A stretch of DNA of 45,542 bases from a virus: IMG/VR virus record IMGVR_UViG_3300038548_000188, positions 1 to 45,542 of that record; one strand, written 5' to 3'. Shown here piece by piece: positions 30,143-39,533 of this stretch; the first letter of the stretch is position 1, and each line of letters begins with the position of its first letter. A model generated the notes under the pieces. The model searched no databases. It was given only the letters and a program-made list of their open reading frames with translations, and was not told the origin of the DNA. The position numbers and the translations under genes were made by a program.

Positions 30143-30455
30143 ATCCTGTAATTACTGCATGGCCCCGATCGGCTTCACGCAAAACGCGCGGGGAAAATGG
30201 GTTCCGACCGATCCGTCGACGGGGAAATTTCATCGTTGCAAGCTGGAACAGACTTGTATCGATTGCCGGGGGAAGTTTGAAGGCGCGCCCTGGATGAAAC
30301 AATGTCCGGAATGCTGGAAGGCCGCCAGCGACCGATCGCATCCGAATAAACGCGGGTTCCACAAACCCGCCAATCGGAAACCCGAAGGACCGGCCCCCGG
30401 TCCGAAGGAACCCCTGGAAAAACAGGACACTTTTTTCAACGATATCCCGTTTTGA
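30132..30455 (+). CDS. Multi-cysteine zinc ribbon protein
   Basis: Start at ATG 30132, behind GGAGTGGG, gives 107 residues. Cys/His residues come as CNYC, HRC, CIDC and CPEC, enough for two zinc sites. The beginning (CNYCMAPIGFTQNARGKWVP) binds the first pair in the way of small phage ribbons, and the C-terminus is Pro/Lys-rich and ends with an acidic aromatic tail (DTFFNDIPF), the kind of tip seen on single-strand DNA-binding proteins. That tail is suggestive, not proof. Confidence 0.6.
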   Translation: MTTKSCNYCMAPIGFTQNARGKWVPTDPSTGKFHRCKLEQTCIDCRGKFEGAPWMKQCPECWKAASDRSHPNKRGFHKPANRKPEGPAPGPKEPLEKQDTFFNDIPF

Positions 30456-30682
30456 TGTTTGTTAAATCTGGACTGTTTGCCAAACAAACAAAAATAGACA
30501 AACTGAAATCGAAGGCCCGACGCCATTATTTGAAAGCGACAACGCGACCGGCTGGAACGCATGGCGGCTGGTCTATGGTTGAAATGCTGCGCCCCGATAT
30601 CGCTATCGCGCGCCAGGAATTTAATCGAATAATGGACGACCTGGCGAAGATCGATCCAACAACCCCGGCGGCCAGGTTATGA
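30455..30682 (+). CDS. Small basic helical protein
   Basis: A 75-residue protein starting at ATG 30455 (TGATG junction): MFVKSGLFAKQTKIDKLKSK. Basic first half (KARRHYLKATTRP), helical second half. No family recognised. Confidence 0.55.
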   Translation: MFVKSGLFAKQTKIDKLKSKARRHYLKATTRPAGTHGGWSMVEMLRPDIAIARQEFNRIMDDLAKIDPTTPAARL

Positions 30683-30954
30683 CGGACACGACGGAAACCC
30701 CCCAATCTGAGCCGATTACAGGGGGCGACGCGATCAAGTTCGCGTCCTGGTGTAATGGGTTGGATTTTGCGAACGACGCTAATATCGAAGATCAGGACGT
30801 CCTGGACGCCTTCCGGGGTTTCTCGGTTGCGGACTTAATTTGGTTATGCCGAGCGATAAACCAGGCCCAGGGAATCCCGGACCTGGCGATCATGGCGAAG
30901 GCGATCCTTGCCCGCGATGTTGCGATCCTACGATCAGGCGATCGGAATCCCTAG
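30679..30954 (+). CDS. Last rightward gene, hypothetical acidic protein
   Basis: A 91-residue acidic protein, MTDTTETPQSEPITGGDAIK, helical, with LDAFRGFSVADLIWLCRAIN in the middle. Its 3' end overlaps the converging leftward gene by 21 bases. No terminator is visible at the convergence. Confidence 0.6.
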   Translation: MTDTTETPQSEPITGGDAIKFASWCNGLDFANDANIEDQDVLDAFRGFSVADLIWLCRAINQAQGIPDLAIMAKAILARDVAILRSGDRNP

Positions 30955-31212
30955 CGCCTCGACCTGGGCGACCGTAGTCGTCCCCCGCTGATCGGCTGCG
31001 CGAATGTCCCGGACGCCGACAGGATTCAACGTCGCGTTGTCCCGGATACTGGCGACGACTTCGGGGTTCGTGACGCCAGCGACGCCGACGATCGCGTTCA
31101 TTTGAAGCGCGGCCTGGACCTGGTGGGCCAGGAACTTCCGAAGCCTGGACGTGACCGATTCGATCCGGCCTCGATACCTGATCCGGTGCATATGTGAATT
31201 AACTGTTTTCAT
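30934..31212 (-). CDS. Last leftward gene, hypothetical protein
   Basis: A 92-residue protein with a good ribosome site (AGGGG six bases before ATG 31212). Basic N-terminus (MHRIRYRGRIESVTSRLRKF) followed by an Ala/Val-rich portion (MNAIVGVAGVTNPEVVASIR). It is downstream of the tail tip and DUF2793 genes, so a tail fibre accessory role is possible. Its 3' end overlaps the rightward gene. Confidence 0.6.
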   Translation of the reverse strand: MKTVNSHMHRIRYRGRIESVTSRLRKFLAHQVQAALQMNAIVGVAGVTNPEVVASIRDNATLNPVGVRDIRAADQRGTTTVAQVEALGIPIA

Positions 31213-31230
31213 TGTTTTCCCCTTCGTGGT

Positions 31231-31860
31231 TTATGAATTGATCCAGGTATTCGCCGCGACCTTCACGATCCGCAAGCTGGCCCGGTCGGTTGTGATCGCC
31301 GCGATCCCCCTGGTCGTCAGGCCGGTCAATGTGAACGTGACGTTATTCGTCCCGGAATTATTGACGATATGAAAATGGAAGCCGATCGGAAGGTCGTCGT
31401 TTACGTCCTGGGGGATCGTGACGTCGCGGGCCGCCGCCGCCGTGTCCAATTCAATCGACGCGTTGTAATGATCGCGGCTTATATCGACGTCGGCGGCGAC
31501 CGTCAGGACGTCGTCCCGGACTTGCCATTCAACCCCGTCATAAACCCGGAACTTCCGAATATTGCGATCGTAAACCCGGAAGCCCTCGACCGGCGAAACG
31601 ATAATCCAGGTCGACGTCGACGCGTTGAACACGGCCAGGGCGCGCGCGTTGCCCGTCCAGGCCGCCCCGGACGGCGCGGTCCCGATGATATAAGCGTCGG
31701 AAATGGACCCGGCTGGCTGCGCGTTGCGTTCGTCTATGACCGTTCCTAAAGCGAAAGCGTCGGTAATCACGGCGAATCCGTCATAACCCGCTTTCCAGCC
31801 ATCGTCCCCGGCGTTGAAATCGTAATTGATCCCCAGGGTTAAAAGTGCAGTTTGTGGCAT
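31231..31860 (-). CDS. DUF2793-type tail protein
   Basis: A 209-residue protein. The middle part (GSISDAYIIGTAPSGAAWTG, then WIIVSPVEGFRVYDRNIRKF and YDGVEWQ) follows the DUF2793 pattern of phage tail fibre modules, in which a repeated G-D-x-Y-I-V-G and a W-x-F/I-x-x-P-x-x-G motif form a beta-fold. The C-terminal part is another beta domain (GFHFHIVNNSGTNNVTFTLT). Likely attached to the tail tip and involved in host surface recognition. Confidence 0.7.
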   Translation of the reverse strand: MPQTALLTLGINYDFNAGDDGWKAGYDGFAVITDAFALGTVIDERNAQPAGSISDAYIIGTAPSGAAWTGNARALAVFNASTSTWIIVSPVEGFRVYDRNIRKFRVYDGVEWQVRDDVLTVAADVDISRDHYNASIELDTAAAARDVTIPQDVNDDLPIGFHFHIVNNSGTNNVTFTLTGLTTRGIAAITTDRASLRIVKVAANTWINS

Positions 31861-31869
31861 GGTCGCCCC

Positions 31870-34800
31870 CTATTGTTCAAAGTTTTCAATATCCAATAAT
31901 AAACCATAACTGGCCGACGCGCTAAACGGGAATGACAAATTCGCGACGTCCCGTTCGATGTCCATTGATGTCACATAGGTCGCCCCGCCGGGTTCCCGTA
32001 ATGCCGTGTTCAGCGTCGCGGTATAAAGTGCGGACGCGTCGATCTGAATTTTCAGCCTGGAATAGATGTCGTCACGATACGGGGTATCGGCGGCGTCGGG
32101 GGCGGTCGCGATTTCGGTATAGATAACGCCGTCCAGATCGATCCGGTATTCCTGGGCGACTATGACGGGTTGAAAACCCGACGAACTGGGTTCCGCTTCC
32201 GATACAAAGGCGACGTTTATAGTTTGTTTCAAGCCGCCGCCGAGCGTTGCAGGCGTGGCCGTCGCGACTTCGGTCCCTAGCAATTTGACCGGGCCGAACA
32301 GGCCGTCGAAAAATGTATTTTTGGGGGCCGCGTCGTAACTGTTCGCGACGATGATTTCGAAGTTTTGACGCATTCGGATTTCGACGCCAGGCCGGTCGGT
32401 ATCTATACCGCCAACGGGAACGGGTTCGTATCGCGCCCAATTAACCGCCGCGATGTAATTGTTCAGGGTCGTCGCCTGCAGCCTTTGAAGGACCGACAAC
32501 AGACTGGAATCGAAGCCCGCGATCGGGAAGTCCGGTTCGCCGTCACGAAGCGGAAGGTCGCGGCTGACGGCCTGGGTCCCCGGTGCGACCAGGCGACCCC
32601 CCCATTCGATCCCTTTCAAAAACAACCCGCCGTCGGGAAGCTGTCGTTTTGCTTCCAGGGTAATCCCCCGGACTTGAATATCGACCTGGTTGGCCGTTGG
32701 CGCGGCGGCGTTGTAACTAATAAGGGTTTGCGGGGCCAGGACATCGGTCGACGGCGTCGTCGCTGGATCGCCTTCCCATAAGTCCAGGTGAAGTATTTGT
32801 TGATCACCTTGAACCGCCCCGAAATGTTCCTGTATTAATCCGATACTACTGGTCGCCGTATTATTCTGAACCGATCCGCCCAGGGACCCGAATGACGTCG
32901 ATATCGTCAGGACGTTCCCGTCGACGACGGTTTGGATTTTGATCGGATCGAAGTCGGCGGCAATTTTGGCCGCGATGTCGACCAGGTAATCGGCGACGCT
33001 GGACTGGACTGATCCGTCGATGAAATAGTTTTCGTTTTGGCTGATAGTCTGACCCAGTTCCAGGAACGCGATTCGGACGAACAGATCGTCGCGGCTATCC
33101 AGGACCCCGGTCGCCGTGATCCGGAATATCGATTGACTGGTCACGCCAGGGATAGGATCGACGGTCGCGGGCGGGTCGCCTTTAGCCAACAGAATCCCGT
33201 CGTTGTCGCCGCCGAACTTTTCGTCCATTTTGTAGCCGAAGCCGTAAATATTGAACGGCCCGATCGTCCAGATTTGCGATTCCCCGTTGGCCGATACGCT
33301 GGACAATTCCGCCTGATATAGGTCCGTGATCGTGTCGTCGGCGAAGCCCGCCGCGTTATAAGCCCCGATTGTCGCGCCTGCAGGTATGCCAGAAACGTCC
33401 AGGACGACCGTGTCGGCCCCGCCTGGGTCTTCGATGATCCGGACACGAAACGCGGTTCCGGCCTCCTGCGTGACGTGTGGGTCGTCCCAGGCGGTCGCCC
33501 TGGGTTGGGTGAACTTATCGGACCCGGCCCAGGTCAGGCCCAACAGGCCGACCAGTTGCGCGCCGGACGGGCTGCCAGCGTCGACCGGGAAAAACCCCCC
33601 GCCAGGGGCCGCCGGATTGACTTCGATGTCGCGCGGGGGATAAGCGCGGCCCGCGCGCCCGACCGTCGTCAATGACTGGACGATCGTCGACGCGAACAGG
33701 AAAGTATCGAAGGTTGTAAAAAGCTGATTCCGGACCTTCCAGTTCAGCGATAGGTCGCCTTCGGGTTCGGCGTTGGCCAGCCCGGTCCCATAGGTGAAAA
33801 ACCAAACCTGCGAATTGTCGACGTGTTCGGCGGGCAGCGTATCCAGCGCGCCCCGGACCAGGTTGAAGATCGTCCAGGACCCGCCGCCGCTGTCCGTGAT
33901 ATCGCTGAACAGGATTATTTCGTCGTCGATCAAGCAACCGTTTGTCAGGGCTTCAAGGGCCGCCGAATCGATATCGGCCAGCCGGACCAGGTCGACGGCG
34001 TTGTCGACAATGAAACCGACCGCGTCCTGGAAGCCGTTGGTCTGCCCGCGATCCAGCGCCCCGACCAGCAAACCGAACGGGGTCGTCCCGTTGGTTGATG
34101 CCGGACTAATAACGCTACCTTCGACCGGATCACTGGGGACGGTTGGGAAGTCGGCGACTTCGACGAAACGGTTATATCCGATTTCCTGGGTCCCGGATCG
34201 GACGACCAGGGTTCCGACCTGAATCCCGACCGTGTTCGCGCCGGTCAGCGCCAGGTCCGTCAACACGAACGGCAATTCGAACAGCAGTTCGAACAGGGCC
34301 GGAAGGGCCAACGTCGACGGCGGCGTCCAGTTTGTATCCGGCGGATCGGCGAACGTGCCAGCGGACGCGGCGAAAATGTCTTCGGCGAAGTCGATCGTAA
34401 TTTTTCCTTTCAACAGGTTCCCGCGATTGATCTTCGTGATCCGGATCGGCAACCGGACCAGGCCCAGGCGCGGCCAGGTCCATTCCCGCACGTCACCAGG
34501 TTTTAAATCGAATTGCGTCCGGTTTACAGTAAGCCGCCCGGTCGCGATCGGATACGATAACAAGCGCAGTTCGCGCCATGCCAGGGAATTCGCCAGGGTC
34601 GCATTGTTCACGCCGGGGAATTTCATTTCGGACAGGTTGACGTTTTGAACGATGTCGATGTTCGCCGAATCCTGGGCCATAGCGTAGGACGGTTTAAACG
34701 ATTTGCGGGCGTCGCTAAATTGGACGCTGACGACGTTCGACGTCGAATTCCAGGAAGGCCGTCGGAATGACAATACTTCGCCGACGTTGGATTCGTCCAA

Positions 34801-35802
34801 CAGCGGAAGCGTTCCGGGCGTGTAGTCGTCGCGGATCAAGGTGAAGCTGAAAACCCCCGTGATCGGTTCCTGGACCAGGACGCCGTCGACCTGTTCTTCG
34901 ATTAGCCGGATCATGGCCGCGACTTCTTGGACCCGGTCCCATATGAAAGCGAAGCCATTACCTTCGGTTTTCAATGTCGCCGCGATCGCGCGCAGCGTCA
35001 CGACGTCGACCTGGATCGCGCCCAGGTTTAAACCCCATTCTGGATTCGTCAGAATTTCGAAAATAAGGTTCATCGGATTCGCGCCGTCGTCGATCAGTTC
35101 GTCGCCTGGTTGCAACGTGGCCAGGTCCAGGCCGTCGGGGACGCGGGCTATTTCGAATTCAAAGTTCCGAAGGTTCGGGCTGTTCCCGATCCAGCCCTGT
35201 TTGATAATGATGTAACTGGTCCCCCTATAGGCGGGCGTCGGGGTTTGGAATCCGGCCAGGTAAGGGTCGACGCTTTGCAATTGCGACCCGCTGTAAAACG
35301 CGCAATTCATTAGCAGGCCGCCCTGGCCTGGCGATTTCCTTTCGCCGAAATGATTTTTCACGTCGATCGTGAAAGCGGTCCCGGTTCCGGACGGTAAAAT
35401 CGCGGCTTCGGCGTTCGGTCCTTCCGGCCCCCAAACGTAGGAATCATCGTTTCGGATATTGATCAACTGATCCAGGGGACCGTCCAGGGGGCCGCGACAA
35501 AGGGCCAGCTGGACGCCCAAATAATATTCGAAGCCTATGGTCACGTCTTCCGAACTGAACAACCCGGTCGACACGTCTTGCTCGATCTTTTCGGTTTTCA
35601 AGTCGCCATACCAAACGACGTTCGGGCCTTTCATGTTGACCCGCCCGAATATGATCGGGATCGGTCGGCCTTCGGTCGCGGTCGGGACCTGGAAGTCGCC
35701 CAGGGTTGCAGGCTTCGCGTTTTCCAGGTTTGGTTTCGGCCTTAATAATTCAGTGATCAGGAAGGTCGCGACATAGACCAGCAACATAGTTAAAAACGGC
35801 AT
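31870..35802 (-). CDS. Central tail tip protein (gpJ-like), candidate receptor-binding protein
   Basis: A 1310-residue protein, the largest gene. The N-terminus has a hydrophobic segment (MPFLTMLLVYVATFLITELL) followed by PIPIIFGRVNMKGPNVVWYG, typical of tail-tip proteins. Residues about 300-480 (ITGVFSFTLIRDDYTPGTLP ... FDLKPGDVREWTWPRLGL) match Phage-tail_3-type hub domains. The remaining 800 residues are beta-rich with fibronectin-like stretches, the part most likely to contact the host. It overlaps the hub gene upstream by one base. Confidence 0.78.
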   Translation of the reverse strand: MPFLTMLLVYVATFLITELLRPKPNLENAKPATLGDFQVPTATEGRPIPIIFGRVNMKGPNVVWYGDLKTEKIEQDVSTGLFSSEDVTIGFEYYLGVQLALCRGPLDGPLDQLINIRNDDSYVWGPEGPNAEAAILPSGTGTAFTIDVKNHFGERKSPGQGGLLMNCAFYSGSQLQSVDPYLAGFQTPTPAYRGTSYIIIKQGWIGNSPNLRNFEFEIARVPDGLDLATLQPGDELIDDGANPMNLIFEILTNPEWGLNLGAIQVDVVTLRAIAATLKTEGNGFAFIWDRVQEVAAMIRLIEEQVDGVLVQEPITGVFSFTLIRDDYTPGTLPLLDESNVGEVLSFRRPSWNSTSNVVSVQFSDARKSFKPSYAMAQDSANIDIVQNVNLSEMKFPGVNNATLANSLAWRELRLLSYPIATGRLTVNRTQFDLKPGDVREWTWPRLGLVRLPIRITKINRGNLLKGKITIDFAEDIFAASAGTFADPPDTNWTPPSTLALPALFELLFELPFVLTDLALTGANTVGIQVGTLVVRSGTQEIGYNRFVEVADFPTVPSDPVEGSVISPASTNGTTPFGLLVGALDRGQTNGFQDAVGFIVDNAVDLVRLADIDSAALEALTNGCLIDDEIILFSDITDSGGGSWTIFNLVRGALDTLPAEHVDNSQVWFFTYGTGLANAEPEGDLSLNWKVRNQLFTTFDTFLFASTIVQSLTTVGRAGRAYPPRDIEVNPAAPGGGFFPVDAGSPSGAQLVGLLGLTWAGSDKFTQPRATAWDDPHVTQEAGTAFRVRIIEDPGGADTVVLDVSGIPAGATIGAYNAAGFADDTITDLYQAELSSVSANGESQIWTIGPFNIYGFGYKMDEKFGGDNDGILLAKGDPPATVDPIPGVTSQSIFRITATGVLDSRDDLFVRIAFLELGQTISQNENYFIDGSVQSSVADYLVDIAAKIAADFDPIKIQTVVDGNVLTISTSFGSLGGSVQNNTATSSIGLIQEHFGAVQGDQQILHLDLWEGDPATTPSTDVLAPQTLISYNAAAPTANQVDIQVRGITLEAKRQLPDGGLFLKGIEWGGRLVAPGTQAVSRDLPLRDGEPDFPIAGFDSSLLSVLQRLQATTLNNYIAAVNWARYEPVPVGGIDTDRPGVEIRMRQNFEIIVANSYDAAPKNTFFDGLFGPVKLLGTEVATATPATLGGGLKQTINVAFVSEAEPSSSGFQPVIVAQEYRIDLDGVIYTEIATAPDAADTPYRDDIYSRLKIQIDASALYTATLNTALREPGGATYVTSMDIERDVANLSFPFSASASYGLLLDIENFEQ

Positions 35803-36632
35803 TACGAACCCCCGCGCAGTGTCGACCCGAACGGGTTTTTAATCGGGACATAGGGGAAGCCGCCGAAGTTGATCACGTTCGAAAACTTGACGTCGCAAGT
35901 CGTTATATCGTGCGCGCAGCCCGCGAAGACGTCGACATTTGACCCCAGGACGGTTTCGGCAAAGTTTGACAACAGGGTCAACGTGTCGCCGGATTGCGCC
36001 AGGACCAGGCGTTGATCATCGTTGCCGCCTGCAGGGAACGCGATAAAGCCGCCGACAGCCCAGTCAGCGCCATTGCCGACGACGCCGTTCACAGTGATCG
36101 TTCGCAACGTGGTATCGATACCGGAAACGAGTCCGGTATGCGTGAAGGAACCCCTGGCGATTTTGCATTCGAAATCGTAAAGGACGTTATTACACAAACT
36201 TTGATAAGTGTATCGCGGGGCGTTGCGTTTGAACTGGCTGGTAAACGGTTGAAGGGTCAGCGTCGCCTCAATCCCGCCGTCGAATGCAGCCTGGGCGATA
36301 AAGCCTTCGAAGACAACCAAAACCTGTTCCGCCGGGTCCGTGAAATGTGCGCGGAAAATAATGACATTGATCACCTTCCCCGGAATGTTCGGGATAAATT
36401 GCGACGCGATCGGATTGTCCAGCGGCATATGAATTTTTAAATCGTTAACCCCGGTTTCGATGCCGCGCTCGATATCGTCGCGGCTGATTTGCGTGGTCAA
36501 CCATTGCGATCCGTTGAAAACTACGTCCTGGTTGAAATTCGTAAACCGGGAAACGATCGCGCCCTGGGTGAACTGGTAAAGCTCGATTACGTTTCCATCT
36601 TCGACGCTATCTTCGAAGGCTTCGAATGTCAT
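35802..36632 (-). CDS. Tail hub protein, BR0599/DUF2163 type, probable iron-sulfur binder
   Basis: A 276-residue protein. Cys 147 and 156 (SLCNNVLYDFEC) and Cys 239 and 246 (GCAHDITTC) followed by INFGGFPYVP are the signature of the BR0599/DUF2163 family. In relatives (lambda gpL, the gene transfer agent hub) four such cysteines hold a [4Fe-4S] cluster. It would join the distal tail ring to the tip protein. Confidence 0.82.
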   Translation of the reverse strand: MTFEAFEDSVEDGNVIELYQFTQGAIVSRFTNFNQDVVFNGSQWLTTQISRDDIERGIETGVNDLKIHMPLDNPIASQFIPNIPGKVINVIIFRAHFTDPAEQVLVVFEGFIAQAAFDGGIEATLTLQPFTSQFKRNAPRYTYQSLCNNVLYDFECKIARGSFTHTGLVSGIDTTLRTITVNGVVGNGADWAVGGFIAFPAGGNDDQRLVLAQSGDTLTLLSNFAETVLGSNVDVFAGCAHDITTCDVKFSNVINFGGFPYVPIKNPFGSTLRGGS

Positions 36633-38524
36633 ATCGGGACCCCGATCAAGTTAAAACTGATACGCGCTTCGCCTGGTCGTTCGTGGGTCAGGTCGACCGT
36701 GTCGCGATCGATCCGGCATAGTGTCACGAATTCGATTCGTTCGATATCCACAACCGCAAGGGCCGGGGAAATTGCAGGCGCGAAGGATATCCGTTCGACG
36801 GTTGCGGTAAGTTCCTGGCTGGCCGTGATCTGGTGAAGCGACGACGTCCCGTCGGCCCGCAGAAATCGAAGATCAGATCGCGGCGTCACCTGGTTTATAA
36901 AGTTCGTGAAGCCGAAATTTTCGACGTCCATGAAAGTCGCCAGGTCGCCCAAATCCGCGACCGGCTTGAAGTCGGTCCGCCCGGTCGGGACGTAAAACGA
37001 CAACTGTGACCCGCGCAAAAAATGGGCCAGTTGACGCCATTCGAAAACTTCGGCCAGCGACTTCGCTTCGAATCCGAATTGATAGATCGGCTTGCCTTTC
37101 GCCCAGGGGGAAAACTGCGTCGGCGGGCCGGTGATGACGTCCAGGCGTTCGATCTTGCGGCGGTTGCCTTCCCCGATCGTCGCCGACGGCATGAAATTAA
37201 ACCCGTCCAGGATCGGCTTCGCGATTGATTGCCCGACGCCCTGATAGGTATTAAACGAACCCAGGGCGGATAAGTCGACATTGTCCAGGACTTCGAATTC
37301 CATTCCGAAGTCGGAAGGCCCGATCGCGAACCGCCTGTTCGATAGCGCGGCTTTCGTCAACGCTGTCCGGACCGGCGTGACAATGGCAAGGCCCGCCGTG
37401 AAGTTTTTGGCGAAAGGCGTTTTTGTGACGATGTCGTTCGCCGTGAAGCTGTCGATTTCCAGGACTTCGAAATTTTGGTTCGACGTCCAAACCATGACTA
37501 GGGAATCGACCCGGTAATCTGCAGCTGACGTGTCGACGTTGATGTTCGTCGCGCCGATGGTGATATCCCCGTCCAGGGGCCGCTGTTCGAACCATACCGG
37601 GACCCCGAAAACACGCGCCTGCCAGTCGAACAGGACCGCGTTGATTGAATCGCGGGTGATGTCGCTATCGGTTCGAACCGTGAAACTCATAATCTGGCGC
37701 GGGGCTTCGCGTAGTTTGACCCGCTGTTCGGTTCCGTCGTTGTTGCGCAATATGTCCGTTTTAAATTTCAGCGATTCCCCGATCGGGGCCTGGGGAATGT
37801 ATTGGAAAATGGTGATCCGGTTTCCCGTCACCAAGACCTGGACGGTTTCGCTTTGTGGCGGTCCGAACGTAAAGTCCAGCGTCCCACTAATCGACGGCGG
37901 GCCAGCGGTTGAAATTTGAACGTTGGCGATGAAACCTTCGGTCGCCAACAGGACGAACGGCAATCCGGGAAGGTTGGTCACGTCGACCCCGACCCCGACG
38001 TTATTGACGAAGGTCGTCCAGTCGACATTTATCCGGGGACGTCGAAACGAGTTGTAAATTTCAATTTCCCGGACCTGGCTCGACAACACGTTGCCGAGCG
38101 CAAGCCGGACCGGATTGACGACGATCTGTTCGAACCATTCGACGCCGGGTCCCAGGCCCAGGCCGCCCCGAATAGCCGTCGGGATTTGTTCCAGGATGCT
38201 CGATCGATCGATCTTCGTCGCTGGAACTGCGTTTCGATTGACCTGGCGAACCAGGTCCAGCCCGTCGCCGCCGACCCCCCATTGTGAAGCCGCCGCCGAA
38301 ACTGCGGACCGGGTAAACATTTTTATCCGAATTCCGTTCCTGGAACCGTCGTCGATCGATATCTGACCAGCCGGGGCGCGGGCCAGCGGCGTCGGATTGG
38401 TCGGCGGGTCGAAGTAAGCCGTCGCCCCGATTCCTGGCATGTAAAGACGATCCGTCCGAACCTGCCCGACCTGGTCGCGTATCGACAGGATTCCGGGGAT
38501 ATTTAAGGTCGGAAAGTCAGCCAT
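36629..38524 (-). CDS. Distal tail / hub-associated structural protein
   Basis: A 631-residue protein starting at ATG 38524, two bases after the preceding stop; the in-frame extension to 38566 overlaps the previous gene and is not used. The C-terminal half (FQYIPQ ... AKGKPIYQFGFEAKSLAEVF and LSFYVPTGRTDFKPV) resembles the distal tail and DUF2460-like proteins found upstream of DUF2163 genes. The N-terminal half is unlike them. A structural role at the tail tip is inferred. Confidence 0.65.
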   Translation of the reverse strand: MADFPTLNIPGILSIRDQVGQVRTDRLYMPGIGATAYFDPPTNPTPLARAPAGQISIDDGSRNGIRIKMFTRSAVSAAASQWGVGGDGLDLVRQVNRNAVPATKIDRSSILEQIPTAIRGGLGLGPGVEWFEQIVVNPVRLALGNVLSSQVREIEIYNSFRRPRINVDWTTFVNNVGVGVDVTNLPGLPFVLLATEGFIANVQISTAGPPSISGTLDFTFGPPQSETVQVLVTGNRITIFQYIPQAPIGESLKFKTDILRNNDGTEQRVKLREAPRQIMSFTVRTDSDITRDSINAVLFDWQARVFGVPVWFEQRPLDGDITIGATNINVDTSAADYRVDSLVMVWTSNQNFEVLEIDSFTANDIVTKTPFAKNFTAGLAIVTPVRTALTKAALSNRRFAIGPSDFGMEFEVLDNVDLSALGSFNTYQGVGQSIAKPILDGFNFMPSATIGEGNRRKIERLDVITGPPTQFSPWAKGKPIYQFGFEAKSLAEVFEWRQLAHFLRGSQLSFYVPTGRTDFKPVADLGDLATFMDVENFGFTNFINQVTPRSDLRFLRADGTSSLHQITASQELTATVERISFAPAISPALAVVDIERIEFVTLCRIDRDTVDLTHERPGEARISFNLIGVPI

Positions 38525-38526
38525 TG

Positions 38527-39531
38527 TTAAGCGGTTTCTCGACGATACGCGGTCCCGCCATTCCACGATTGTTCCAGGTTATCGAGGGGAACGAATTTTT
38601 TAATCGACCAGGGGAAACAAAACCAGTCTTCGCCCGCGACCGTGATGATTTCGCCCGGTTCGATGTTGGCCATATTGACCAGCCTGGCGTCGGGATGCGT
38701 TCCTAATAAAATAATAGTATCGGGGACCGGGCTGGAATCGGCATAAAAAACCGGCATAGGCCAAAGCGGTTTGAATGCTGACAATTGCGACAACTCGATC
38801 CAGTTTCCCGCCCTGGTCATTCCCCCGCGACTGGAACCCATGCCGCGCCCGCGATCTTCCCCGGCGCGATCGAGGCCCGCCGGGAACGTCGCCAGGGTGT
38901 TCACGATGACCCATTGTTCCGCACCGACGGCAAACGGCAGCCCCGGCGCGCGAACAGTAGCCGCGAAGGCTTGCGACGCGCTTCCCCTGTCGTCCAGTAA
39001 ATAGGCGTGTTGTGTCGAGTCCGGTAAGTCCGCTTGAGCGCCTTGCGCCCAAAAAGTCCCGTAATAATATTCGCCGCCCGCCCAGTCGCCGACCTTTTCA
39101 AGGTTCCCGAATCCGAAATGACGGAAACGATTCGTCGATATTTCGACGACAACGTGAATATATGCCGGGTTGGAATCCTGTTCAAAAAACCAGAATGCGA
39201 CGTGTGGTCCAGCGGATTCGTTAATACAGCGCGCCGTGTCAATCGCTTGCGGGAATGTATCGCCTTGACTATACATTTGGCCATCGTCGCCAGTTGAAAG
39301 CCAGGGGTCCGCCGTGTCATCGTTCGACGTGTTGCCGCCGATCCCGATCACGCCTTCGGCTTCCGACCAAATAAACGTCACGAATACGCCGCCTTTCGAC
39401 AACAACATTCGACCAGGGTTCGCCCCTTCCGCCGTGAATCCGTCCTCAGTCCAGCCGTTCGCCTGGGCGAATGTCGACAACTGGGTCAACAGGTTTTCGA
39501 GCGACGACGATGTTCCGGTTTGAAAAGCCAT
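38527..39531 (-). CDS. Tail structural protein, hypothetical
   Basis: A 334-residue protein starting MAFQTGTSSSLENLLTQLST. It reads as an N-terminal helical part (FAQANGWTEDGF) and a beta-rich, aromatic C-terminal part (NWIELSQLSAFKPLWPMPVF). Homologous-looking proteins sit between tape measure and hub genes in siphoviruses whose tails resemble those of YuA-type Pseudomonas phages, to judge by layout. Exact role unknown. Confidence 0.65.
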   Translation of the reverse strand: MAFQTGTSSSLENLLTQLSTFAQANGWTEDGFTAEGANPGRMLLSKGGVFVTFIWSEAEGVIGIGGNTSNDDTADPWLSTGDDGQMYSQGDTFPQAIDTARCINESAGPHVAFWFFEQDSNPAYIHVVVEISTNRFRHFGFGNLEKVGDWAGGEYYYGTFWAQGAQADLPDSTQHAYLLDDRGSASQAFAATVRAPGLPFAVGAEQWVIVNTLATFPAGLDRAGEDRGRGMGSSRGGMTRAGNWIELSQLSAFKPLWPMPVFYADSSPVPDTIILLGTHPDARLVNMANIEPGEIITVAGEDWFCFPWSIKKFVPLDNLEQSWNGGTAYRRETA

Positions 39532-39533
39532 AA

